DNA from: Sequoia sempervirens
Taxonomy: Eukaryota; Streptophyta; Pinopsida; Cupressales; Cupressaceae
DNA length: 64,000 nt
Direction of reading: 5' to 3'
Assembly: GCA_007258455.2 (NCBI GenBank)
Contig: VDFB02193867.1
Coordinates: forward strand, 568,469,469-568,533,468
The notes under the pieces: model-generated
The model's database searches: none
What the model saw: the letters and a program-made list of their open reading frames with translations, nothing else
Told to the model about the DNA's origin: nothing
Shown: one piece after another, positions 47,900 through 59,787 of the stretch
Layout: the number at the start of each line of letters is the position of its first letter
Position numbering within the stretch: position 1 is the first letter of the stretch
Program-made: the position numbers and the translations under genes

Positions 47900-48195
47900 A
47901 TTCCATAGTGGATTGGTGTCACATGTGCAAGTGACCCTTTCCCAATCCTTTCTAATGAAGCCAAAATGATGAAATGCAATGGAGATGAAGAGCAACATGA
48001 GTTCTCAAACCAAGAGAGTAACCTTGCATAAAATTTGTGGATGGATGAATGAGGATTAAGGCCTTCTTTTATAGATTTTCTTGATGAGAGATTGGCCAAG
48101 AGGGTGAATGTGGGACTAAAGATCCAACAATGAGAAGAGGCCACTTGTCAAGTGATGATAGGCCAATGGATGTACAAGATTTGGGAAGTGTGCCC
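47900..48195 (-). mobile_element. Truncated LTR-like piece L3
   Basis: Shares ATAGTGGATTGGTG, CCCTTTCCCAA, TGTGGGACTAA.AT, CACTTGTCAAGTG.TGA and CAAGATTTGGGAA with L1/L2 in the same order, but only about two thirds of positions agree. It stops abruptly at about 48195, in the middle of the LTR homology, where element A RT sequence begins. Probably the remains of element B's 5' LTR, of a different subfamily from L1/L2. Confidence 0.55.
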
Positions 48196-48566
48196 ATGTG
48201 TTTTTGGAGTCACATTTGGAAATTTTTTGGGATACATAGTGGCTAAAAAGAGACTTGAAGTAGATCCTTCCAAGGTACAAGCAACCATGGAAATTCCTTC
48301 GCCAAGGAATATTAGTTAATTGAGGTCATTACAAGGACAAATTCAATCTATACGAAGGTTCATCACACAATTGGTAGATAAAAGTCTACATTTCACACAT
48401 CTATTCCATAAGAATTTTCCTTTAAAATGGGATGACAAGTGTGAAATGGCCTTTCAACAGATCAAGTAGTACCTAATGAATCCACCAGTTCTAGTACCAC
48501 CAAATCCATACAAACCATTGATCTTATATATTGCCACAACAAAGACATCTTTGGGGGCATTATTAG
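48196..48566 (+). pseudogene. Second copy of element A RT/RNase H junction segment
   Basis: Near-identical to 30397-30767 (GVTSGKLLGYI region through LGALL). It starts mid-codon at ATGTGTTTTTGGAG next to L3 and ends in the target duplication ATTAG. At 48421-48432 it keeps TGG where the first copy has TAG, so the two copies have mutated independently. Confidence 0.9.
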
Positions 48567-49565
48567 TGTGGATGCTAAATCTGCAAATGGCTAAAAACAA
48601 ATATTTTCTTTGTTATTTAACACAAAGAAAACTAAAAGCATCCCTATGAAATAATGAAACATATTAATCATGCAATAAAAGGAATCCAAAAAAGAACTAA
48701 AGAAGCATACAAACAACATGAATCAACTTCATCTCATATTGGCTTGGTGCTATTGTAGAAAATAGCCCTTTCCCAACCCTTGATCAAGCTAAGCTAAATG
48801 ATGAAATTGCTATGAATGTGATATGAAGATGCTAAGATGGTGTGGGAAAAATCAGTTCTCAAGGAGAATGACTTTGCATATGATTTGAAGATCAAATTAT
48901 GGAGGATTTGCTTGAGGATGAAGCCTCTATTTAAATATTTTCAAATGCTAAGAGTGCCAAGCATGGAGGATGTGGGACTAATATTTTACAAATGAGAGGA
49001 AGACACTTGTCAAGTGGTGAGTGGTTGATGCATGTGCGAGATTTGGGAAATGTGCCCAAGAGGGGGGAAATTTGAATTCAAATTTGTGCAATGAATGTTG
49101 AGTTTGACCTTTGGAAGGGGACATGTAAGAGCTCATAAATGACTTGTTGGATGTACATTTCCACTTGTTTTTTATTTCAAATTCTAGCGAATATTCCATG
49201 TTGAGTGAAAATGTTGAATTTAATAAATCAATAAAATGATTTATTGGTGCAAGTTGCATAATCTAGAGAATGCAAGTGGGTAAGATTAGCATTTAATCAT
49301 GGTTAGATTAAATTAATGATGATTAGGTTATTTTGACTTTCATGACTTAAATATTTGATTTATTTAAATCAAAAAAGGATGAAATATGAATTTGGAGATT
49401 TAATTAAATTTTGATTTATTTAATTAAAATGAGGGTGATGGGATCAAGTTAATTTATTTGATTTAAACTGATGGCTTTAGGAGATTGATAAATAAACTTG
49501 ATTTATTTGTCGGATGGATGAATATGACCTAGTTGAATGCATTATGTCAATTTGACACATCTACA
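48567..49565 (-). mobile_element. Solo LTR L2 with perfect target duplication
   Basis: 999 bp from TGTGGATGCTAAATC to ACACATCTACA, flanked by ATTAG at 48562-48566 and 49566-49570. Joining the flanks restores the continuous RNase H reading of element A (LGALL then AQEDSKVNECAIYYI). It therefore marks a precise LTR insertion into A. No internal region is attached to its left side. Confidence 0.9.
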
Positions 49566-49570
49566 ATTAG

Positions 49571-50400
49571 CACAAGAGGACTCTAAAGTAAACGAATGTG
49601 CAATTTATTACATCAGCCAAATGCTAATAGATCATGAACTCAACTAAACTTTCATTGAGAAAGCTTTTCTAGCAGTAGTCTTTGCCTCACAGAAGTTTTG
49701 AAACTACATGTTAACTCATACAATCAATCTTGTTGCAAAGATTGATCCACTCAAGTATCTGATAAGCAAGGCTACATTGATAAGAAGGTTAGCAAAATGT
49801 GTTATGATCCTGAGTGAGTTTGGAATCCATTATGTTGATCGCAAAGAAATCAAAGGACAAGTTATTGTTGATCAATTGGTTGAAGCACCACTACAAGCAG
49901 ATCATCCCATGCACATTGAATTTCTAGATGTTGATGTCTTCACTGTAGAATCAAAACAACCATGGTCATTATATTTTGATGGTCTTTTTACTCAACATGG
50001 ATTGAGGGCAGGCATACTCTTTGTCACCCCTCAAGGACATACCATTCCTTGGTCATATAGGCTAATGGTTCCATGCACCAATAACATAGCCAAATATGAA
50101 GCTTTAATCATTGGACTCAATATAGCTTTGGAATGGAGGATCACATAACTACAAGTCTATGGTGGCTCACAGTTAGTCATTAATCGAATCAATGATGATT
50201 ATCAAACCAAAGATGATAAATTGTTGCCATATAAGAAGATGGTTGATGATTTCAAGTACATCGTAGACATCAAGTTCATATAGATTTCAAGACTTGATAA
50301 CAAGGTAGTTAACACCATGGCCACGATCAGATCATTGTTGCAACTCCCAAAAAATGAGGCTCACTAAGAATTTTTGGTGGAACAATCATTTACACCTGCA
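49571..50400 (+). pseudogene. pol: RNase H end and archaeal-type RNase H of element A
   Basis: Resumes with AQEDSKVNECAIYYIS, then AKIDPLKYLISKATL, CVMILSEFGIHYVDRKEIKG, QVIVDQLVEAPL. The second RNase H follows: PWSLYFDGLFTQHGLRAGIL, PCTNNIAKYEALIIGLNIAL, LQVYGGSQLVINRINDDYQT. The catalytic GDSQ has become GGSQ. Stops occur at 50146, about 50281 and about 50367. Same domain order as in B, confirming the Tat-like assignment. Confidence 0.88.
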
Positions 50401-51713
50401 TATGACACACCTGAAAGTCAAATATTTTTCCACTTAGTAGGATTTGATTCACCTTGGTATGGCAAGATTAATGCCTACCTAAAAGATGACATCTTACCAC
50501 TTGACTTATCCTATAACCAAAAGCGCAACTTTATTTGCCAATCCTATCACTATACTCTTATTGTTGACATGCTCTATCATTGTGATCTTGATGGTACTTT
50601 ACTTTAATGTCTTGAATGGGACAAATCTAACAAGGCTTTACAAGAAGTTCATGGTGGCATTTGTGGTACTCATTCAAGTGGATTGACCTTATCCAAGAAA
50701 TTGATTAGAATGGGGTACTACTGGCCTACAATGGAAAGAGAGTGGTTCACTTTTGTGAAGAAGTGCTCAAAATTTTAGATTCATGGGAATCTCAATCATG
50801 CTCCTACACAAGAACTACAACCATTCACGTTGACCTAGCCATTGTCTTAATGGGGGTTAGATCTAGTTGGCAAGATTCATCCTTCATCATCGAACAAACA
50901 CAATTTCATTATCATAGCGACATAGTACTTTACCAAGTGGATTGAAGAAGTACCTCTTACTAAGGTTATCGGCAAACAAATCTCGTCATTCATACTCAAC
51001 TATATTATTTGTCGGTACAACATTCCCAACTCCATTATCATAGATAATCAATGACCGTTCAAGAACCAGGATGTTGATGAAATTTGTGAGAGATTCCATA
51101 TTCAACACAGATATTCAACACCATACTATCCACAAGGGAATGGCCAAGCAGAGGCCTCAAATAAGATGATATTGAAAATTTTGAAGAAGACTGTGAACGA
51201 TTCAGGCAAAGATTGGCACATTCAACTCAATCCCGTATTATGGGCCTACAGAACTAGCATTCGAATGCCAATAGGAGCAACACCGTATGCTCTTGTCTAT
51301 GGGGTAGAATCCATATTACCTCTAGGGGTTGAGATTCCATCACTTAGAATATCACTGAAAGGTTTAATCACAGATGATGAATACAGAGTCTCCTGGCTAC
51401 TTGAGCTAGAACTCCTCGATGAAAAGAGAGAATGACCAGCTGATCATTTGAAAAAATATCAACAGATGATGTTTCACAGCTATAATAACAAATTCAAGCC
51501 ATGTGCCTTTCAAGTTGGTGATATTGTTTTGAAGGAAAACCCACGAAATCAGCAAGACAGAGAAAAGAAAGGAAAGTTTGAACCAAATTAGCTGGGTCTA
51601 TATGTGGTCATCGCAGTATACAATTTAGGAGCATACAAGTTTTCAACGCTAGAAGGGGACTTTTTTGATGAACCCATCAATAGAATGCACCTGAAAAGGT
51701 ATTATGTATAAAT
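50401..51713 (+). pseudogene. Integrase of element A (broken)
   Basis: One frame from 50374 to the terminal TAA at 51709. Visible are the zinc-binding EVHGGICGTH, KLIRMGYYWPTMERE and a damaged CxxC (KKCSKF then TAG). The catalytic region shows Asp in WGLDLVGKI, Asp in SIIIDNQ and Glu in YYPQGNGQAEASNKMILK. The C-terminal part is VLWAYRTSIRMPIGATPYAL, FQVGDIVLKENPRNQ and GAYKFSTLEGD, ending RMHLKRYYV. Stops are TAA (50605), TAG, TAG, TAA, TAG, TGA, TGA (51433) and TAG. Confidence 0.9.
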
Positions 51714-52130
51714 AAATTAGCATCTGTAAAAGTCCTGAAAAAATACAAAAACAACAAAAAAAAGTCCTAAAAAAAATACAAAAAATCCAAAAAAATCGTC
51801 ATAGGGTGAAAACTTGGCAACAGGTAGTCTATTGACAAGAAAAATACAAAAAATAAAAAATAAATCGAAAAAATGCAATAAACACAAATAGTGATTCAAA
51901 TCTGCAAAACAAACGCTATTTGTAGCTCTCCATCTATTAATTCAAGTTTTGTAATTAGCTTCTTAGCCTTCTTTTCCTACGTCATTCCAAGGCCATAACA
52001 ACATCATAATGCTATCATTTTCCTAGGGCAATAATGTCTTACCATGGCTTGATCATTGTACATATTCATTTTAGTAAGTTGTGTCAATACTGGGGGGAAA
52101 CCTTAACATACTGGGGGAAAAACAACTTTT
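51714..52130 (+). other. 3' end region of element A with polypurine-like tracts
   Basis: A-rich AAAATACAAAAA repeats follow the integrase. ACTGGGGGGAAACC (about 52090) and ACTGGGGGAAAAAC (about 52112) look like polypurine tracts. No sequence matching the 5' LTR follows, so the 3' LTR is missing, diverged or lies under later rearrangement. Confidence 0.45.
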
Positions 52131-53805
52131 AGGTTTTACCAAAATAGCTAGACAATGACATAAACTTCCAATCATGTGAACAAACAATCAAATCTTATGA
52201 ACAACTATCCAATCATTGATCCATATCACAATAGTTTTCAGCAAGTACCATATCATGGCTCATATCTAGATGATGTAAAATCTAAATAATGTTTGGAATA
52301 GCAGTATTATATTTTGAACAATGGTTGTTTTATTTTTGATATCATATCTCTGGAGCATATTCGCTGATGTCTTGAACTAGAATGGGGAGGAAAGACGATG
52401 ATTTTTCTTTGTCGGTTGTCTTGAGGTTAACTATGAAATTTTTTGGTGCAAATATGTCGTGAGACATGATTACTATAGTGTATCATTAATTTCACATAAG
52501 TTTGTACATGACCAAGTAGGGTGGTCCAAGATGTTTAGAAAAGCTAATTAAAGAGAAATATTCTTGACATAACTAGATCTCTTCTAAACCATATCCTCTG
52601 TATACTAATAACACAGCTACTTGTCAATAAGTACTCAACTATATTGGTTACATCAAAATATATTTTAACATTTTACATAACATATATCAATAGATTATAC
52701 ATGTAACAAAAGGTATAAAACTAGTTCCTTAATATTTCTTACTTCATGCACAACTTGGAATCATATTGCATAGTTTTTCCAATATATTACTCATACAACT
52801 TCAAGAGATTTATTAAAACCTACTTTTTCCAAGTTATATAAGATGAAATTTAACTTCATACATGTATAACTCTCTAAGTGCAAGTCATATTTGAGTTCAA
52901 AAAGAATTTAGCATAGAGTTGTAATATTTAATCATGTATGTAATAATCATATAATAGCATAGAGATCAAAAGAATATGTTTATATGATGATTTAAAGGTG
53001 ATCGCTTACCATATCAAATTGATTCCTATTAAATATAAATTAAGTTAGAACTTAGAAGGTAGAGAGATCAGTGAACTTGCAATAAATAACTAGAAACATA
53101 TAGACATGTTTATTAATAACACAAGAGACATCACATCATTGGGCATGATTCAAATATTCATACCTACTTATATATATACCACATAAAATAAATAAAATAA
53201 ACTAATCTATTGATATAACATATTCACAAATTTGAGAATAGATATACACACAATCCACCAAGACATTTTGTTATGCATCGAGGCATCCAAACTATGGAGA
53301 GGTCTCTACTAGACTATGGAGTTAAATTTGAGAAATTGAATTCAATATTTATTTAACAAACCTTTAAAAGATAAAAAGGGCTTAAATAGGGCACCTAGTG
53401 CCCCTATCCCACCTAATCGAGCCCTAAATCTCGAATATTATTGTTAGCCTTAATATGTTTAGCAATCCAAATTCAATTATCAACTTGTCTTAATTGTTAA
53501 TGCTAAATATGTTGAAACTCATATGAATATAAGTATTTCCCTCCATTTGAACATCTAAGAAATTTGAATATCTTTGGAGAATCCTAAAGGCAATTAATAC
53601 AATATTCAAGAGGAGAATAAGAAAAATATATACAAAACTATTACAATAAATTACAATTCTGCAACAAATCAAAAAAATCACTTTTATTCATTGTAAGATG
53701 TTTCATATTTTATGTTTATCATTATTTTGAGCACTAATGCTTGCAAGATCTCCAAGCATCCTCTAGAATCTCCTTGTAGTCCAACAAGAAATGTAGATCT
53801 AAATT
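52131..53805. other. No gene recognised
   Basis: AT-rich, stops in all frames, no motif I can name. Possibly further 3' sequence of element A up to about 52500. Confidence 0.4.
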
Positions 53806-56800
53806 GTAAGTGATAGATATGTTATTTATCATTCATTGATGTTTGTTTGTCTCTACCACACCAAGAGCACATGATTTATATTCATAATCATCATAGTTGT
53901 TTGTGGAGGTGGAAAAACCAAAACAAAGTTTGAGCAAGGGAAGCCCCTATACAACACAACCCTTTTCCCCTTGTCCTTCTTGCAGGTTACAGGTTTGAAG
54001 TTGAATGAACTAGATTTGAGATATCAAGGCTCCAAAACCCTAATTCAAGCATTTATGTACCTTTCATAATCAAATTAGGCAGAGCTAATTATTCACAAAC
54101 TATTGGACTTCAAATTTAGGTTTTCATAGTCTCAAACCTATAGACACTGCGGTAGCTATACTAGCTTCCATATCCTAAAATTAATCACTTTCAAACTAGG
54201 GCTCCCAATGCCCCAGTCCTGCTAGATCAACCTAAATAAATATTTTTGGATCCTCTTTATCTACTCTTTCCAGTTTTGTTTCTTATTTCTAACTTTTTTA
54301 TTTTTATTTTTCTAGAGCCTATAAAAAAATTTCACTTTAGTCTTAGTTTACCTAGTTGACTTCATCTTTCAATCAATCATTACATCTCATCAACCATAAA
54401 TAAAAAGGGACCAAAACTATGACCAATTGTTTAGCTCTCCCTTGAGGACAACAACCAAATACTTCATATTAGTTACTTTTGTGTCTCTCAATGTTTATGT
54501 TTGAATGAGTGATTTAGGTTAAAATTTTAACTTTGATCCCATTTGACCATTCACACTTGTGAAAATAGGATTTTAATCGAACATCAAGGTCTTTGTTTCA
54601 CTCAAAGAAAGGAAAATGGAGGAAAAAAAATAAAAATAAAAATATCTATACCCTAGGTATTGATGTCCTCATTTCAACAAAAAAAAAGAATTTAATTCAT
54701 ATGTATACAAACAAAATTGTGTTATCAAAGTAACCTATGTTTGAATTATAGTTAATCTCACTTCAAAAAGTTATTAAAAAATTATGCAAATTTTTTTAAT
54801 GAAAAAATATATGTGCCCTAAATATTGGTGTTAAAAATCTACATCTAAAAATTTATAATTTTATCCTTACTAAAAATAAATTTATGCTTTACCATAGTAA
54901 TGTCACCTTTTTAAAAATACTATTAACTATACAAAATAAGCTATTATATGCTACATAAATAAAGCAAAAGCTATCTCTTAAATTTTGAAAAATATATACT
55001 TATAATGTACATAAAAAAAAACTGAAAAATATCTAGTTCACACCATCTTCAAATTTCTTAATGTTTTAGTTTCTATAGGTTTCAAAAAGTGAAAATTTGG
55101 TGAAAAATATCGACTTCACAAAGTAGGACACAATATTGTGGCATGGACCTTAAACATGTAGACACTGAATGAAGGTTTATTTTACCAGTAACAGTTTGAT
55201 CAACAAATGTTACAAATGGAAGTTAGAGGAGATCCAACTCTCAATTGTGTGTCCATAACCTCAATTGAGTTAACTACTTGTTGATGATCTTCTATCGATT
55301 GAGCATCTTCATCTATGTCACCCATTTCCCTATCTTTTGAAAGAAATGTATCAATGATTACATCCTCTTGTGCCACAATATCTTCCCAAGTAGGAGAAAT
55401 AGTTTTTGGCTAGTTGATAGATGAGTTGACATAATATAGTGTTTTATAGATACATTAGATATTAGTTTGAGATCAATAAATTTATGCAAGTTGAATGTAT
55501 GCCAATGTTAGTAGCTCAATGAAGATTATAGTTGTTAGGGATGACCTTGATCCCAAGTTTGATTCATACTAGGCACAAATATTATTAGCATCTATTTGAC
55601 TTTGACTTTGTTCCTTAGAATAAATAAATGATTAATTAGTTGATTTTAACTTTGATAGCCAAAACCTAGAAGCATAGTTTTGTCAAACACTATGATAATT
55701 TTAACTATTTTATTGATTAGTTGAATTTATGTTTTATTGGGAGATTCCTAGTTGATAATTTCCATTTTTATTAATTTTTTAATGTATTATATTAATTAAA
55801 TTATGCATATATTGAGTATAATATAATATAATATAAATATAATATTAAGAATCAATAGAGCTAAAAAAGTAGATTATATTAATATAATAATAGTAAATGG
55901 ATATAATTAATAGAATAATCACTAGACCTAAAAAATAAACCAATGCTTAGATGAAGAATTAATATAGATGATAAGATTAAGTATTTTTAATTCACTTAAG
56001 AGTTATTCTATTTTACTTTACAATTATTTAACAATTATTTTATTTTATTTATATTGTTTAGAGTTACATTATTATTTATTGGCTAAAGAAATGAGTAACA
56101 AAACACATAAAATACTATAACATTTTTTTATAAAATATCTCTTAAATAAATAAAATTAAATAAATTTTAAGTAATTTTAAAAAATATATAATAATTTTAA
56201 AGTAAAATAAATAAATTTGAATTTAAAAAAGCTTAAGAAGCTCCTAATGTAAATAAAATAAAATAATTATTCAATAGTTTTTTTTTTCTTATATTTTGGT
56301 TCTAAATGATTCTTTATTAGAATATTGTATAATTATTTATTTGTTATTTAAATGTAAATTTTACCTAAAATTCTATACAAACATTCAACAATACCACCCC
56401 AACAGGGTTTGAACATTGGTGGCAAGAACAACAATGCAACCTATTAACCATCACACCATGCCAATACCGACAAAATCCTACAAATATGTTATTTACTAAA
56501 AATAAATCTATTTTATTTTCATTTAAAACTATTTAAGAAATATTTAATTTTTATTTTCTTGAAAGATATTTTATTTTACTTTAAACAAGTATTAAAAAAT
56601 AGTTTTATTTTATTACATTATTTAATAAAAAATTGTTTAAAATAATTCTTAATAAAATAAAAATAGTTCTTTAGATTGTCTCTTTACCTCTTATGGGAAC
56701 CCCAAGGTGGCCTTTTGGTGGAGTCTCTAGCTGGAATGGCTCCAACAAGTTTTCGCCATTGGCTCTACTATTTTTCCAACTCGTGATGATCAAGATAAGA

Positions 56801-57711
56801 TAAAGAGGGTTGGGACCCTCCCATGGACACTTGTAATTCATGATGATCAAGATAAAGATAAAGAAGGTAGGGACCCTCCCATAGACACTTTTGACCCTGT
56901 TGATGTATGGAGAATCTAATGAGACTCTCATTGTTCATGATGATCAAGATAAAGATAAAGAGGTTTTGGACTATGTAGTGTTTTCTCGTTTGAATTATTG
57001 GAATTTGATTTCATATATACCCACCCCATAGATTGATTTCGTTTAAATTGTTGTACAAAATTGAGAGTGATTTAAAATTTCCACATAGATTTTTGAGAAA
57101 CATGAAGCTACCATTCTCCACTATAGGTCCCTCTCGCCTAATGTTGAAGTGAAAAAATAGAAGGTTTCTATTAAGTGAAAACATAGAAGGTTTCCTGATG
57201 TGAAAAAATGGGAGGTTTCTATGTTAAATCACCGTGACACCTCATCCCACTTGCATTGGACATGTTCAAATTGGTTTACCGAGTCACGGGACGCGCAAGT
57301 TACCAACTCATAACTACCTATAAGATAAGAATAACAAACAACATGAAAAGTCAAAATTATAAATGTTTAAATTTATTCAACTTTACGCATATACTGACGT
57401 CGATGCATTTACGCACAGAAAAGGTGAAAGGTCAACTAGGTACAATGAATGTTACGACGTTTCTGGTCGTAAATTTTTCTTAAGCTTCAAGTTATCGAGC
57501 TTGCATTTCAAGGGCAACTTCTCTCATTCTAAATGCTCTTTTATTAATTAATACGTTGACTATACTATTTATGTAATATTTTTATTGTATTATTTTATTC
57601 AATCGTTTGGAAGAAATTAAATTATCTTTTATTAAATCAAACATCTTAAAGGTATATTAATAATATTATTATATTTATGTTATTATAAAATTTATAGAGG
57701 ACATATTATTT
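53806..57711. repeat. 3.9-kb tandem repeat, copy 1 (complete)
   Basis: It begins TTGTAAGTGATAGATATG and ends TTATAGAGGACATATTATT; copy 2 starts with the same words at 57711, giving a period near 3,906 bp. Contents: a complex 5' third (to about 55600), a very AT-rich middle, and GATGATCAAGATAA plus GGGACCCTCCCAT minirepeats at 56770-56960. The AT-rich tail is preceded by GGTCGTAAATTTTTC. On the minus strand, a fragment at 55197-55385 corresponds to the short open frame of copy 2. No protein family is recognised. Confidence 0.85.
56377..56474 (-). mobile_element. tRNA-related SINE-like insertion in copy 1
   Basis: The minus strand has an A-box-like GGCATGGTGTGATGGTTAAT and, about 35 nt on, a B-box GTTCAAACCC. 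Copies 2 and 3 lack this piece at the corresponding site (near 60512 and 62482), reading straight from TTCTATGCATGGATA to ATCCTAC. This supports a short insertion. No poly(A) or clear target duplication is seen. Confidence 0.55.
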
Positions 57712-58368
57712 TGTAAGTTATAGATATGTTATTTATCATTCATTGATATTTGTTTGTCTCTATCACACCAAGAACACATGATTTATATTCATAATCATCA
57801 TAGCTATTTATGGAGGTGGAAAAACCAAAACGAGGTTTGATCAAGGAAAGCCCCTATATGGCACAACCCTTCTCCCCTTGTCCTTCTTGCAGGTTACAGG
57901 TTTGAAGTTGAATGAACTAGATTTGAGATATAAAGGCTCCAAAACCCTAATTCAAGCATTTATGTACCTTTCATAATCAAATTAGGGCAAGCTAATTATT
58001 CACAAACTATTGGACTTCAAATTTAGGTTTTCATAGTCTCAAACCTATAGACACTGTTGTAGCTATAGTAGCTTCCATATCCTAAAATTTAACACTTTCA
58101 AACTAGGGCTCCCAATGCCCCAATCCTGCCAAATCAACCTAAATAAATATTTTTGGCTCCTCTTTATCTACTCTTTCCAGTTCTATTTCTTATTTCTGAC
58201 ATTTTTTTTCGATTTTTCTAGAACCTATAAAAAAATTTCACTTTAGTGTTAGTTCACCTAGTTGGCTTCATCTTTCAATCAATCATTAAATATCATCAAC
58301 CATAAATAAATAGGGACCAAAACTATGACCAGTTGTTTAGTTCTCCCTCGAGGACAACAACCAAATAC

Positions 58369-58461
58369 TTCATTCAAGCATAAACATTGAGAGACACAAA
58401 ATTAACCAATACAAATCATATTGGTTACTTTTGTGTGTCTCAATTTTTATGTTTGAATGAA
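58369..58461. repeat. 43-bp-arm inverted repeat with 7-nt loop
   Basis: 58369-58411 and 58419-58461 are complementary at about 39 of 43 positions. Copy 1 has only the right arm (near 54455), so the left arm is specific to copy 2. Confidence 0.85.
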
Positions 58462-59676
58462 TGATTTAGCTTAAAATTTAACTTTGATCCTATTTGACCA
58501 TTCACACTTGTGAATATAGGTTTTTAATCAAACATCAAGGTCTTTCTTTCACTCCATAAAAGAAAAATAGAGAAAAAAATATCTATGCCCTAGGTATTGA
58601 TGTACTTATTTCAACAGAAAAATAATTTAATTCATATGTATACAAACAAAATTGTGTTATCAAAGTAACCTATGTTTGAATTATAGTTAATCTCACTTAA
58701 AAAATTTATTAAAAACTTATGCAATTTTTTTAATCAAAAAATATATATGCCCTAAATATTGGTGTTAAAAATCTACATCTAACAATTTATAATTTTTTCC
58801 TTGCTACAAATAAATTTATGCTTTATTGGAGTAATGTCACTGTTAACTATACAAAATAAGTTATTTAATGCTACATAAATAAAGCAAAAAATATCTCTTA
58901 AATTTTGAAAAAATATATACTTATAATCGACATGAAAAAATTTAAAAAAAAAACTCAAAAATATCTAGTTCACACCATCTTCAAAATTCTTAATGTTTAG
59001 TTTCTATAGGTGTCAAAAAGTGAAATTTTCGTGAAAAATATCGATTTCAATGTCCTACTTTGTCCAAAAAGTAGGACACAATATTGTGGGATGAACCCTA
59101 AACATGGAGACACTGAATGAAGGTTTATTTTACCATTAATCATTTGATCTACAAGTGTTACAAATGGAAGTTAGAGGAGATCCAACTGTCAATTGTGTGT
59201 TCATAACCTCAATTGAGTTAACTACTTGTTGATGATCTTCTATCGATGATTAGGGATCTAATGTTAATTTAGGTTTATTTTACCATTAATCATTTGATTT
59301 ACAAATGTTACAAATGGAAGTTAGAGGAGATCCAACTGTCAATCGCATGTTCATAACCTCAATTGAGTTAACTACTTGTTGATGATCTTCTATCAATTGG
59401 GGATCTAATGTTAATTTAGCATCTTCATCTATGTCATCCATCTTACTGTCTTTTGAAAGAAATGTATCAATGATTACATTCTCTTGTGCCATAATATCTT
59501 TCCAAGTAGGAGAAGTAGTTTTTGGCTAGTTGATAGATGAGTTGACATGATATAGTGTTTTAGAGATACATTAGATATCAGTTTGAGATCAATAAATGTA
59601 TGCAAGTTGAATGTATCCCAATGTTATTAGGTCAATGAAGATTATAGTTGTTAGGGATGACCTTGATCCCAAGTTT

Positions 59677-59787
59677 GATTCATACTAGGCACAAATATTA
59701 TTAGCATCTAGTTGATTCATACTAGGCACAAATATTATTAGCATCTAGTTGATTCATACTAGGCACAAATATTATTAGCATCTAGTT
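59677..59787. repeat. Three tandem copies of a 37-bp unit
   Basis: The unit starts GATTCATACTAGGCACAAAT and is repeated exactly three times. The corresponding place in copy 1 (about 55560) has it once. Confidence 0.95.

Noticed and set aside
52090..53800. 3' LTR of element A
   Set aside because: PPT-like tracts are present at about 52090 and 52112 but nothing after them matches the LTR at 22287-23392.
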